Shown here: piece by piece, positions 22,529 through 33,552 of the stretch | How the letters are laid out: each line of letters begins with the position of its first letter | Position numbering within the stretch: the first letter of the stretch is position 1 | Assembly (NCBI GenBank): GCA_023159155.1 | Contig: JAJNNX010000002.1 | Location: forward strand, 434,001-498,000 | DNA length: 64,000 nucleotides | Reading direction: 5' to 3' | Source: Ustulina deusta | Taxonomy: Eukaryota > Ascomycota > Sordariomycetes > Xylariales > Xylariaceae | Notes under the pieces: generated by a model | Database searches by the model: none | What the model was told of the DNA's origin: nothing | What the model saw: the letters and a program-made list of their open reading frames with translations, nothing else | Position numbers and translations under genes: made by a program

Positions 22529-24881
22529 GGTATATTGAATAACAAGTAAGCACTAGAGAAGTCGTGTGCAAGGAATCGAAGCGTCGAAATACTCAAGATT
22601 GCCGTCGCTCACTGCTTGCATGTTTCCGTGGTTGGAGTTGAGTTAAAGATCTTCCAAACTACTCAAGTCCGAACACTGATATGCCCTCGTTTTTAACAGA
22701 GGCAAGAATGGCCGGCGTGAAACGAAGGGTTATCTCGGGTGCCAATGTCTTCGCTGGCAATTGCTGGCGATGGTATTGTGGGTTGAATAGTAAACGAATA
22801 GACACCTAGAGATAAAGTGATACCGATACAAACCATCATTTATCATGGCAAACAATCCACCACGTGGTTCACGGCTACCAATCTCCCTTACCCATATCTA
22901 TGTGTGTATATGTCACTTGAGTTGCCAAATAATGGGGCACCGTGGCCCTCGAAGGCAATACACCCCGAGCCATAGCCCACAGAGAGAAGAGCTTCATCTG
23001 GCTCTAGATCGCTAACGTAATAAAATTTGAAATGGCGATTGTGGCTTGAGGGCGCTGAAGTGCGGTTTATAATCGCTGGTCGTATAGATTGACGCAGTGT
23101 CGCCTTTCTGGCGCAACAGTACGCGCGTCCACCAAGGCCAACAGCCATTGGCGTTCCATGTCACTCAATGGGTCGCTAGAGGTTGACGCTGTCCCATCGT
23201 TTGACACGATGTAAGCGTCCATTATTCCGATGCCTTTTATCGACGTTTTTACCTCGTCGAGTCGTCAATGACGATAGTTGTAAGGCACAACCCTCACAGC
23301 GCCCGTCTGGCTTTGGAAGATTGAGGCGATTCGTGGAAATAAAAGCCGCCACCGGAGACACCGACCAGCTTCGGGTCGTCCTTGACTGGCCGATCCTAAA
23401 TCCCGGGAAAAGGGACGGGCAATATCGCGCTCTGCCCTCACTGGCTGTCGTGAAGCGAGGGACATACAATACCGATGTTGTGTGGCCTATCACCAACCGA
23501 TGCATCTAGGGTACAAAGCTAGCCTGCCTATGGCTTTCCGAGCCCCCACGATCTTGTCTTTTATTTGACGCTACGTTTGTCCTCACGTGCAGAAGCAGCT
23601 TTTTTCTCTAGATGCTGGCTCGCAGGATCCCATAGGAGACAAGATTATTAAGCTGCCAAGAGGAAACGAAATGTATGCTCGCACTGCTCTGTAGGAAATA
23701 CAGACCAGGCAGCATAAGCTTGGATGCAGATGATAATCGGAAATCGGAAAAATTGAAGTATACAGACTATGTGATTGGTGCGATGTAGACTGATCGGTGT
23801 AAAACCTCTCTTCCATCAAGCCAACGCTCTACGTTTTCTGCAGCCACAGAACCCCCATATTATGTAGTGTGACTAAGACATTAGAACGCCCGTGTATCCC
23901 CCAACAATCGGGCCTTCTCCAGGGAATGTCCGAGGTTCAAGCACAAGGGTGGAATGACAAAATGGGAAGACCCCGCCTTCAAGGTGTCGTTCCACCTCAC
24001 GGATAGCAAGAGAGCCAGGACTTGCTAGATATCCGTGTTGATCAGGATAGGCAGAGCCAGTGAACGTTCGTACCTTGATCCAAGTCTAGCTCCTGAAGAA
24101 CCACAGAAGCGAAATATCAATGTGGGACGACTGACAATTGTTTGTCTGGTGTTTTGACAGTCATGTATGACGGGCGTAGGTTTCGCAGGGTCAAGTCATG
24201 TGGGCGCCAAGATAGCATTGGCCACGAATGAGGTACGATAAATATGTTTAAGCCCGTTCAGCTACTTTTATATATTCTAATATCGGATATCTGGTTTCAA
24301 TCATGTGTAGAGTGTAGATGCCCATGAATGCAAATATACTTCTCTCTGGCCACGGCGTCGTCGGTAACAAATGATGATGTTAGGTCAACCGGATCCACTG
24401 CATGCCCCTATTTCCCGAGCAGGATCCAGAGCCCTGGGTTCGCCTTGGGAGCCGCACTAACCTATCGCTAATGGCAGGGTTTACCTTACCTACTTCGTGG
24501 GGTCATCATGGATACATACATCTACTCCCTACTAGAATAGTGCTCCATAAGGTAGGTACCCTAAGTACCTAAGGCCTCTCAATATAGCTTCTCCTAAATG
24601 GGGTCTACAAATTCATTCAACAGCAGAGTTGATATTTCTTGAATTCCAAATGAAGTGCTGATCTTTGTGATGATTTCGCAGGACTACCGGGGCTGGCTGG
24701 CTGGATGACTGGCTTACCTGGTACTTTCATTACCCTAATGCTGTATCCTACCTAATCCTACCACTATTGTTTTACTCGGTTTTTGGCGTTCTACTCCAAC
24801 AACTCTTGGAGCGCCACAAGGCTCAAGCAATCAATCGGGCACACTGATTTTCTTGGATGCAGCCATTTCCCCCCTCCGAGC
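22529..24881. other. Gene-poor stretch with a possible relic and a repeated word
   Basis: No gene I can support. 22680-22697 carries the word TATGCCCTCGTTTTTAAC shared with 48872. On the minus strand about 22900-23150 a frame contains FKFYYVSDLEPDEALL, which recalls CmcJ/NvfI-like fungal oxidoreductase-type proteins, but the rest does not follow. Confidence 0.35.
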
Positions 24882-25919
24882 ATGTTGTTAAATAGCTTTG
24901 ATTCGTGCAAAGCTGCGCTGCTTGCGCATGGGTTGCACACCTTGAGGAGGACAACGGCCGCGACATCAAAGATCACGAGCTCATCATGGCCTCAAACCCG
25001 CATATTTCCCTCAAGGTTTTACGGAACGGATCGGCAAAAACTTGGGGTCGATCAGTGTATGCCATCGGGAGCCTGGGACTCACACATGCATATTCTTGAT
25101 CCACGCTTCCCTCTCTCCCTCGACGCTCAATATAAGCCCCGCTGGCACACTCTACAGGATTGGAAACAGTTTTCAAAGTCTGTCGGGATTCCCAACGCTG
25201 TCTTCGTTCAGCCATCGATATATGGTAACGACAACAGCTGCCTCCTAGACGCGCTGAAGATTCTGGGTTTGGACCGATCTCGTGGCGTCGTCACCTTCGA
25301 TCCGTTGACTACCCCGCTGTCTACTTTACAACAATGGGATGTGCTTGGCGTACGTGGGGTGCGAGTCAATCTCGTATCCGTAAGGAAATTTATGGAAAAG
25401 GATGAGCTCGCAAATACTTTGCTGACATACGCAGCGGTAATACGCCCACTGAAATGGGTAATCCAACTCTACCTTCCGATGCAGATGGTGCCTTTGCTAG
25501 AGTCGATATTGCCAGAACTCGGGGTGGTTGTTTGTATCGACCATATGGGCCACCCGCCACTAGCTGATTTGCCTGAGTATGCGGCGACTAGGGACCCGTT
25601 CGCCATCCCAGGGTTTGATGCAATGATACGTCTTCTTAAGGGCGGAGGAACGTATGTGAAAATGTCGGGCGCTTATAGGATGGCTACGGTTTCTGATGGC
25701 ATAACGGATGTTATCCCAATCGCGCGAGAGTTTCTGAGAACGGCACGCCAAAAGGTTGTCTTTGCGACTGACTGGCCACATACCCGGTACAATGGCTTGG
25801 ACATTCGGCCCTGGATTCAGACTTCATTCGATATGTGTGATGGGGATGAAGCTCTTATCAAGCAAATATTCAAAAGCAACGCAGAAGAATTATGGGGCGT
25901 GGAGAAGGACACAATATGA
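24882..25919 (+). CDS. Amidohydrolase family 2 (LigI-like metal-dependent hydrolase)
   Basis: Single exon, 345 aa from the first ATG at 24882. The first 55 residues are rich in Arg/Ser/Thr/Ala with few acids (KAALLAHGLHTLRRTTAATS) and could be a mitochondrial presequence. The enzyme core starts at GAWDSHMHILDPRF, whose HxH (His 68 and 70) would bind metal or substrate. CIDHMGHPPLADLP supplies a further His in the barrel, and VVFATDWPHTRY supplies the catalytic Asp near the end. This pattern fits the TIM-barrel amidohydrolases related to 2-pyrone-4,6-dicarboxylate hydrolase, which open a lactone in aromatic breakdown. The exact substrate is inferred only from family resemblance. No neighbour suggests a pathway. 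Confidence 0.88.
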   Translation: MLLNSFDSCKAALLAHGLHTLRRTTAATSKITSSSWPQTRIFPSRFYGTDRQKLGVDQCMPSGAWDSHMHILDPRFPLSLDAQYKPRWHTLQDWKQFSKSVGIPNAVFVQPSIYGNDNSCLLDALKILGLDRSRGVVTFDPLTTPLSTLQQWDVLGVRGVRVNLVSVRKFMEKDELANTLLTYAAVIRPLKWVIQLYLPMQMVPLLESILPELGVVVCIDHMGHPPLADLPEYAATRDPFAIPGFDAMIRLLKGGGTYVKMSGAYRMATVSDGITDVIPIAREFLRTARQKVVFATDWPHTRYNGLDIRPWIQTSFDMCDGDEALIKQIFKSNAEELWGVEKDTI

Positions 25920-27172
25920 GAGGAAGAAGACGAGCTCTCTCCCTTTATATTAAATCCTGTTTACCCGGCCAACGTCCAGATGCGTAACCTCTGCGTGTGT
26001 AAAGAGATGTAGCCAACACTACGATACTATGCTCTGAGCCCAGCGACTTCAATCCTTTTATTTTCTTATCCCTAGCGAGGTAGTTTAGAGATAATGTTAC
26101 AAACCAACAACATCAACTTAAATTAGCATGTGGATGTGATTAATGATTCCTTTGCAAGCGATGTCGGTTTAATCCAGGCTATTAGGATGAATACAATAAC
26201 TCAAAACTTCAGATGCGGGTTGGCAACTCGACAAACAAGCGCCATTTCTTCCTACAAGTCGCCATAAAAACTACACAACGCGGTCATGAGGAGGGTAAGA
26301 AATAGAGGAATGGGTCTACAAATATTCTGGCTCGCAGCCAATAAGCGAATGTGCTCTAACCTAAGCACCACAGCTATGACTATTATCTAATAAGCTTGCT
26401 CGGCTACTACATGACTCCAACAACAAGGCAGAACAAAAAAAAGGAATATTGAACACTCGGTACAAAAGCGCTTGCTGACTAATTGCGGCGGTGTTACAGC
26501 CCTCAACGCCCCAACTCCGCCAGAGCACCGTATCAAGGAAACCGGATCCTTAGAACGGTCAAAAACTCGGGACCTCCACTCGTCGTCTTTACTTAAGTAG
26601 CCCACTTCTGCGTACATTGCAAAGTTCCTGATGTTGAATACTATACAAGGGCACAAGGCAACTCGCCATGTATATAAGCAGGCCTTCCCACCTCTCTCAC
26701 ACATTCCTAGGTCCGGCTCAACCTACGCAGTTAGGGTTAGGTAAAAGCCACTTCGTCAAGTATTCTTGGCACGCAAAACGTATTCCGTCCGTTTTCACCC
26801 TTAGGTGGGTACTTGCACGGAAAAAAACCCTGATATTGTGAATTCTAAAAAGCCTTGAAATAAAGTTTTGTTCTTGGCTAGGGTGATTGGAGGCTAGGTT
26901 AAATTCGCTAACCCCGTAGGGAGATCCTGCATAGCTCGTAGCGTGGTATAGGCGTTGTGACCCGGCAGAGCTTGGAGGCAATGGTTTTTATTCAGGTTAC
27001 GGCCACCTGGGGGATGGCTTCAAGGCTGTCACTTGTTTCGACTATTCATAGATATCTGGTGTTCAACAAGCACTCGTCTGCTAAAGGGGTGCTGCTTAAT
27101 ACATAATTGGCTCAGAACCTAGAAAAGGAGGACCATATATAATATACACTCTTATTAACTTAGGCCTAATAA
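25920..27172. other. Intergenic region
   Basis: 3' flank of the amidohydrolase and 5' flank of the tRNA-like gene. No further gene recognised. Confidence 0.45.
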
Positions 27173-27270
27173 CTCAAAGTGGTGTAATGGCAGCACGCCT
27201 GATGACATGCAGTACGAAAGTATTGCACCCTTCGGGGGGAGGAGAACCGGGTTCGATTCCTGGCTTTGAG
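27173..27270 (+). ncRNA. tRNA-like Pol III gene, copy 1 (anticodon-stem hairpin insertion)
   Basis: Acceptor stem CTCAAAG/CTTTGAG (7 bp, then A), D stem GTGT/GCAC with an AATGGCA loop, and T arm CCGGG-TTCGATT-CCTGG are all present. The A box (TGGTGTAATGG) and B box (GGTTCGATTCC) match Pol III promoters, and T-runs follow at 27275 and 27281. If the 28 nt at 27201-27228 are set aside, the anticodon arm becomes CCTCC-TTCGGGG-GGAGG with U33 and anticodon CGG (27233-27235, proline). The insert folds as TGCAGTAC-GAAA-GTATTGCA. Nuclear tRNA introns normally sit at 37/38, but this insert sits at 29/30. It could be a tRNA-Pro with an odd intron, a tRNA-derived SINE, or a stable tRNA-like RNA. Confidence 0.6.
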
Positions 27271-27273
27271 ATT

Positions 27274-27286
27274 CTTTTTCTTTTTT
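27274..27286 (+). terminator. Pol III T-run terminator
   Basis: T5 and T6 runs separated by one C, beginning 4 nt after the end of the tRNA-like structure. Confidence 0.6.
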
Positions 27287-28318
27287 CAAGTGTTTCGTGC
27301 CACCTATGTATGCCTCAGCTAACTATATACAGGACCATCTCACCACACCAACTAAGTAAGCCACTGCATGCAATTAGATGTGCTACAATTACACAATTCA
27401 GTGTGGTTGTTAATATGAGGGCGTTGGTCAATGAATAGATATGATCTGGTAGGACCTACCCCCTTTCCTGGATAACGAGTGAGTACCTGCTGCAAAAGAT
27501 TTCTTTACGTGCTTGCGTAGAGAGGAGGTACAATTGGGCCGGGCTGTACCACAGCGATTGACAAAGGTTGTGAGTTTGCTAACACTAAACCAACTAAGTC
27601 CTCAGTCAGTATTGACACATCTTCCTAGCCGTGGTCAAAAATCCTTGATGTGCAGCACTTAGCGGTCCTAAGATCCCTAAACGTAGAAACTCGTCTTGCC
27701 CCTGAATAAAGCTCTCTACAACACTTGTTGACCAGGTGGGAGAATGGGCATACTGACTAGCTATTTATACGTATATCAACGGGTGCTTTTAGCCACCAAA
27801 AACCGTATGAATATTAAATCTCTGGCATAAAGGGGGCAAACAAAGCATTGACGATTTGTCAGAGGTGGATGTCCTAGAGTGAAGGTAGGTCACAGGTAGG
27901 TAGAAGTGTATGGGTAAGGGCTCAATATCATTGATTCCTGATCTCCCTTCTCCCTGTATTTTTTGGGGGGGGGGGGTCATTCCTTTATATAGACATATCT
28001 TATAGTACAGGTCCACAAGGATAGCTTCTATCCTCCGGTGACCCTGGTACCTGACAGTGAAACACGAAACATCCCATTGGCAGACCCGATATCTTTGCTA
28101 GATTGCAGCTCAACTTGCAGAGTAGCACCGGGACCGAGAGCCTCAGAGGGCGGTCTAAAATTGCGTCACCCGAACAAGATAGCTTTTTGTTGGCTGAAGC
28201 AGGGATCTCGCAGGCTATGGGTCGATATCTCTTAATGCCTCCGTAATTCTTCCCTAAGAACGGGGATGAACAAGGCCACTTGCTCCCTGCTGTACCAGGT
28301 CTAGCTAGGGAAGTACGA
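27287..28318. other. Intergenic region with a poly-G run
   Basis: Twelve consecutive G at 27965-27976. 28000-28318 may be further decayed 3' sequence of the minus-strand HET relic, but similarity is too weak to delimit. Confidence 0.4.
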
Positions 28319-28560
28319 TCAACGAAGATCAGGCCAATGCTCCGCAACACACCAGGGGAGGAGTCGGTTGATGACGGCTGTGGGAATTCTCAGACCAATT
28401 CTTTCTGAAACAGGGGCAATAAATCTGAATGGGTTGTACAAGCGACTGTCACGGTAGAAGTGTAGTCCCCGTGCGGCGAAGACCAGACGACGATTTGACA
28501 AGACCCCCTCTTGAAAAATATAGCCCTTTTTGACCATGGACTCTTCTATTGACCATTGAT
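28319..28560 (-). pseudogene. HET-domain relic (fragment)
   Basis: The minus-strand frame contains KKGYIFQEGVLSNRRLVF, the degenerate form of the strongly conserved RGWTFQEGxLSRRRLVF block of HET proteins; the Trp is now Tyr and the Arg Lys. Fragments continue to about 28000 in shifting frames. I found no N-terminal YxALSYxWG block upstream. It is head-to-head with the plus-strand HET relic at 29158. Confidence 0.55.
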
Positions 28561-29157
28561 ATTGTAGATCTAGGCTTCGGGGACTGTTCAGTGTCTGCAG
28601 AGTTATAGGGAGAAGATTCTCCTCTGAGAAGCCGCAAGTGGTAAAGATCGGAAGAGATCGGAAGAGATCTACGTTCTGACGACTCAGTAAGTTGGAAGGT
28701 GGGCTTCTGGGCTATACGTAACCCAAGGCCACCTACTTACTGCACGACCCTCAGTTAAGGAACAACGACAGTGCAAGGGTAGGGACTGTCTTTGTTTGGA
28801 ATTCTTGAAGACACAGGTAAGCGACAAAAACTAGAGTTGTTGTTCTGTTAGAGCAAACAGTGACGGCCAAGAGTGTCCAGATCTCTCTCGTTGATATTAA
28901 CATCGTCTATTTTTACAAGGAGGCTCAGGAGCCGACTTGTGAAGACAATCCACCACACGACTTCCTGAGCAGACTTCGCATACACCCCTTGCCGAGCGAT
29001 CTCTTCGCCACTTTATTGCAGGAATCATACACCAAGTTTCCTCTCTGATTAATTTAATGAACTTTTGTTAAGTCGCTCAAACGGTCAACACCGCGGGATA
29101 CATTGTGGTACCCTTATTCTGTCAATGAACACAGGGGCACCTTGAGCCCGACTATTG

Positions 29158-30660
29158 ATGGAAACACATGCTATAAATATCTACAGCCCTTTCGATGCCA
29201 AATACATTCGATTTCTCGGGCTCAATAAAGACATATTATGCAGTCTCGCGGGGCAGCTAGAATATGTCAAGATCGACCAGGCGCCTTCATATTATGCGCT
29301 GAGCTACTGCTGGGGCACCCTGTTCCAGCAAAACATCGTACTGGTCAGGGCTGGTGATGGCATGCTAAGTCTGATTACTGATTTGGTGGTAAGGATATAA
29401 AGACTCAAGCAGCTCGCGACCCTCGATGAAGCAAAAAGTTCGCAATTACTAGGTAAAAGAGCCCAGTACCTGTGGATTGACAAGATCTGGGCGATGGGCC
29501 CTGCACACATCGTAAATGCGGTCTACTAGTGACCACGCTGGTCACTTGGCGTTCTGTTGACCGATACTTCGACTAAGTTCCGAGTTACAGACCAAAGGGA
29601 TAAGGTGCATGGACTTCTAGGTCTAGCTTCTGAATGCGTTGGCGCCATGCCGAAACCTTTGCGACCGGGCTACCAGCTGGACGTAGGACAAATATACCAG
29701 AAGATTGCTGTATACCTTTTGCAACAGGGTAGATCATTGCCTATACTAACTCGAATGAGTGGGGGATTTGGAAGTTCAATCAGAAAACAGCGTCAATGCG
29801 ACCTACTTCAACCCAACAATCTCATTGAGTGGCATCAAAGCAGACGAGGTAAGGTTGGCAATACAGTTCCGTGAAGGCCATCGACCCGGTGAGACGTTCC
29901 ACTATAACTTCTCTTCCTCGCTCGCAATTATTTGGGATGTTGTTATACCCCTGATAGCAGGGATTGGCCCCTTCTTGGAACAGGCAAGTCGCTTCACCCT
30001 CAATGCTACAGCAGAACAGCACGGGGCTGGGTGAGCGCGAGGCGCCTCAGATTCTCAGCAACGGCTCAGCATTTCTCACAGAGGTGTGGAGTTGCGATCA
30101 GTCGAGGGAAGCGGACCAGTGCACATTTAAGAAGCGATCGCCAGGAGTGTATTCAGATGATCTAAGATCTAAGATCTAGTTTCAACATAAGAGATAGAAT
30201 ACAAGCTATTTATACAGGGGATCCCTCGGAGTAGTATCGATCCGATCTCATGGATCACTTGGATCCACTTCTCCGTGATAGCATGTCTGTTTGATCTACA
30301 GTCGAGTGACGGGATTAGATAGGCGAACCTGACGTCTAAATGGGAAGAAGCCTCCGGGAGGAGCAGCAGTCTTGGCACGCCCAGCTGCTGGTGGAGATCC
30401 TCAAGTAAGTATACGCGATCTTGGCCGAGAACTATTGCTTCAACAGGTCATTTTTTGTAACTTCGCGAGGATACATGGGTACGGGTCCGGCGGACTGGCA
30501 GCTTGGAGATCCGGTCGTGATCCTATACGGCGGAGGAGTGCCTTATGTCATCAGAAGACAAGAGTCGCGCTGGAGTTTCAGCGGTGAATCTTACTGTTAG
30601 AATGTGACGTAGGGTGAAGTGATTGAGGTGCGAGACCGAGGGGAGGGCTCTAGAAGAAAT
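29158..30660 (+). pseudogene. HET-domain pseudogene with stops, frameshifts and an internal deletion
   Basis: From the ATG at 29158 the frame gives IRFLGLNKDILCSLAG and YYALSYCWGTLFQQNIVL, the HET N-terminal block. A TAA at 29398 interrupts it; then TLDEAKSSQLLGKRAQYLWIDKI continues, the WIDQICINQ block cut short. About 80 residues usually following are missing, and the frame resumes at 29570 with TKFRVTDQRDKVHGLLGLAS. Later segments in other frames include VQSENSVNATYFNP and, from about 30445, FFVTSRGYMGTGPADWQLGD and VVILYGGGVPYVIRRQ, the usual C-terminal region. Two in-frame TAG codons lie near 30600. The gene is dead. The stops could be CAA/CAG-to-T or TGG-to-TAG changes as in RIP. Confidence 0.75.
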
Positions 30661-33552
30661 CTCTGAGTTCACGTAGCTAGTTTTCCCTTTTCTTCGCTCG
30701 TGGCTGTGTTTGTTTTTTAGCCCATGTATACAGAGACAGGTGTTCCAAGTCATAGTGCAACGACATTATCTATGATGTGGCAAGGTCGCATGAAGCCAAA
30801 AAAAAAAAAAGAAAAAAAAAAAAGAGAGAGCGTAGCTGTTGAAAGCTCTACCAACTTCTTGGGGATGAGATGACCGTTCAATACAAACTGTATGTGCGGT
30901 TAGCGAGACTCTATCAGCGCTTACACTACAAAGGTAGCTTCTTAGAGGTATAGATCCTCGAGTGATTATACCTGACTGTCCTACGGTAAGTGTTAGATGC
31001 ATAGATCGGCATGATCGGCAAGAATACTAACTCTCAAGAAAACCAAAACCAAACCCAAAATAAATAAATACATACGAGGAGGTTGATTGGTGATTATACT
31101 TTAGCTACCTAACAATGAATTATTATGCAGCTTGCCATGGGAACGATACAGGGGACGCAGCATTGGATATGCGAACACCCGTCAAGCGAAACCAAACGAG
31201 ACATTGCTGAAGCCCCGGGTGTGATGGTTGGACTCGAGGATTGAAAATCTTAGGATGAACCATGCTCCACTTATAGACACCCTTCAATCCTCGGGAAAAA
31301 CGTGCCGCGAGTTTAAAACCACATCAAGTTGGATATTCCAACTGGGCGAGGCCTGTCATCCAGTGCATACGTACTACATACAACAGTACATAGTAAGTCG
31401 GATCCACTGATGCTGAGTAAGTATATATATACATAGCATACAACGTACACTACATAGGTAGTTACTTTAGTATTACATGACACGACTGGGTCTGGCGATG
31501 GGTGCCTTTGTTGGCCTGGCCAAGAGGGATTTGAATTATCATTGTCGTTATCTAGTATATAATCCACCTACATGTAGTAGATAGTGTAGGTATACTACCC
31601 GCCTGTTTCCACTAACGACCCCATCGTCCCCGCACCCCGCAGCTGACAAGGACCGGGGTCAAGTTCAACCGACTAGCTGGGGACTCGGCAGATGGGGTTT
31701 TGTTTTGTTGAGTCCAAGTGCGCTTAGAAAGACATTCCAGTGACAGAACTCGTGATGAAAGTGGCCTGCTATATTTGACTGCGAGAACACGCCAGGAACT
31801 GGAATATCGCTTTGTTGTGTTGATGTAGGGAGTGCTTACGGGTTGGGGAAAATCTTCGTCGATCCCGTCACGGCTACTGACTGTATTAATGGGGATCCGT
31901 TATTCCGGTTCGCTCAGATAAAGTCCGAATCTTCGGGTTGCAAGATAAAAGCTGCTGACCGATGATTGGTAAAGAAGCAACACGTCCTACCCCGCCCTTC
32001 TCGGACCCAGAGCCACTAGATAGATGAATGCGGGGAGCCGTCCGGCAGACCTTATACTATTTTCTCAGACCGCTAAAATAACATGAATATTAGATACCTA
32101 CTTCCCGAGTCTGCCCCTACGCTAGCATGGAGGCTTCCTTGCGGGACTTTCCACAAGGTAGCGATCTACTCTTGCCATAGTGATAACACAACTTGGAACG
32201 CACATATCGACGCCGTTAAATGTCGACAGTATTGGGGCGGACAATAGACCGAGTACCTAGACCGCTCATTGGCCTACCTACCCTGGTGACGATATGAAGG
32301 GTCACAGTGGCTTCTTCTCATTGGACCTTGGATGCTGACTTTGCTAGCCTGTACAACTTGGTGGCGAGTTTCTAAGATGGCTTACTAAAACCAATTTGTA
32401 CTGAGCTGTGCATTTGTTGATTGTGCCTATTTTTGTAATGGGATACTCGACTCCTGGGTTTGATACCCATGCTATACTATGTTCGGCTCGTCGCCATTGG
32501 CTTAGACCCAGCATCAAACGAGATGTAATCTATCAAGCGTAAAATGACAACAAGTTAGGTAGGTGCCTGAACATCAAAGTTTGCACTTGGGGGGCGATTA
32601 ATGTTTTATGGTATGTACACAAAAGTCGCCTAAAGAGGAACTTGAAACCAGGTTCAATGGTAAATTGGTGCTCAATGCTGTCCCACCAAGCACAAGTATA
32701 CCATATAGCGTAGTGCAGTACACCTGACCGTCAGAATAAGCTAACACACCGAATGATGCCCTAGCCGGAACTCCCCAAGTCTGAGCCCTAGCTCAACCCA
32801 TCCGCATACTGACCACAAGGATCTACTCAATTTCATTCATAACGAATTTGCTAAAAATGAGATCCAAAGGCCTTACAGATGCAAATTCACAATCGTGGGG
32901 TTCGTTTTCCAGAGGATGCACTAAAATGAACATACAAAATCCATTACTTTCGTGTATTACCCTAGGTAGTGCATAGGTACCTAGTATTAGACCTTGGCCA
33001 CCAGATTCAATAGTGTCTATCTCACCTTCCAAGACAGTCAGCGCCCGCCCATAATTATTTATTACCTTGCTTTCCACAATGATGTGATAGGTAGCATTAC
33101 CTACTATCTACCTGGGTAGGTAGTAGTAGTAGCCACCTCAGTCTCTCACTGCAGTGCGCAAAGACCTTGGATGCAACAGCAAGGGGCCACTAGTACAGTA
33201 CCTGTCTCCAGTGCTCTATCTAGTACCCCCATGTACTATTACCCCCATCCCTTACCTACTTGAACGACTGCAGATCAGGAATTGGAATATTTCCAGATTC
33301 CGCGCCCAACTCTCACCTAGCTTCCATTCTTTCTCTTTTGTCTATACCTATATACTTATCCGACCTTCTTTAGCTTGCAGCTATCTCGAGGCCGCGCCGT
33401 CAATGAAGCGTGGTTGCAACAGGCTGCACATACACCCCTCATCTGCTTGCCAGCCACAGCTTTGTCCAATTCTTTCTCGGTGTATATTTGTCGTCGGGTG
33501 TTAGGGACTCACCCAGGTCTACTTGCTGTCAAATAATATCCCTAGGCACGCA
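30661..33552. other. Gene-poor stretch
   Basis: No supported gene. It contains an A-rich tract at 30790-30825 and several TACCTAGG-type motifs (32963-32985 and 33105-33125), the last lying in the promoter side of the MFS gene. Confidence 0.45.

Noticed and set aside
22888..23148. Frame with FKFYYVSDLEPDEALL on the minus strand
   Set aside because: Brief likeness to CmcJ-like proteins but flanking conserved blocks are absent in every frame.
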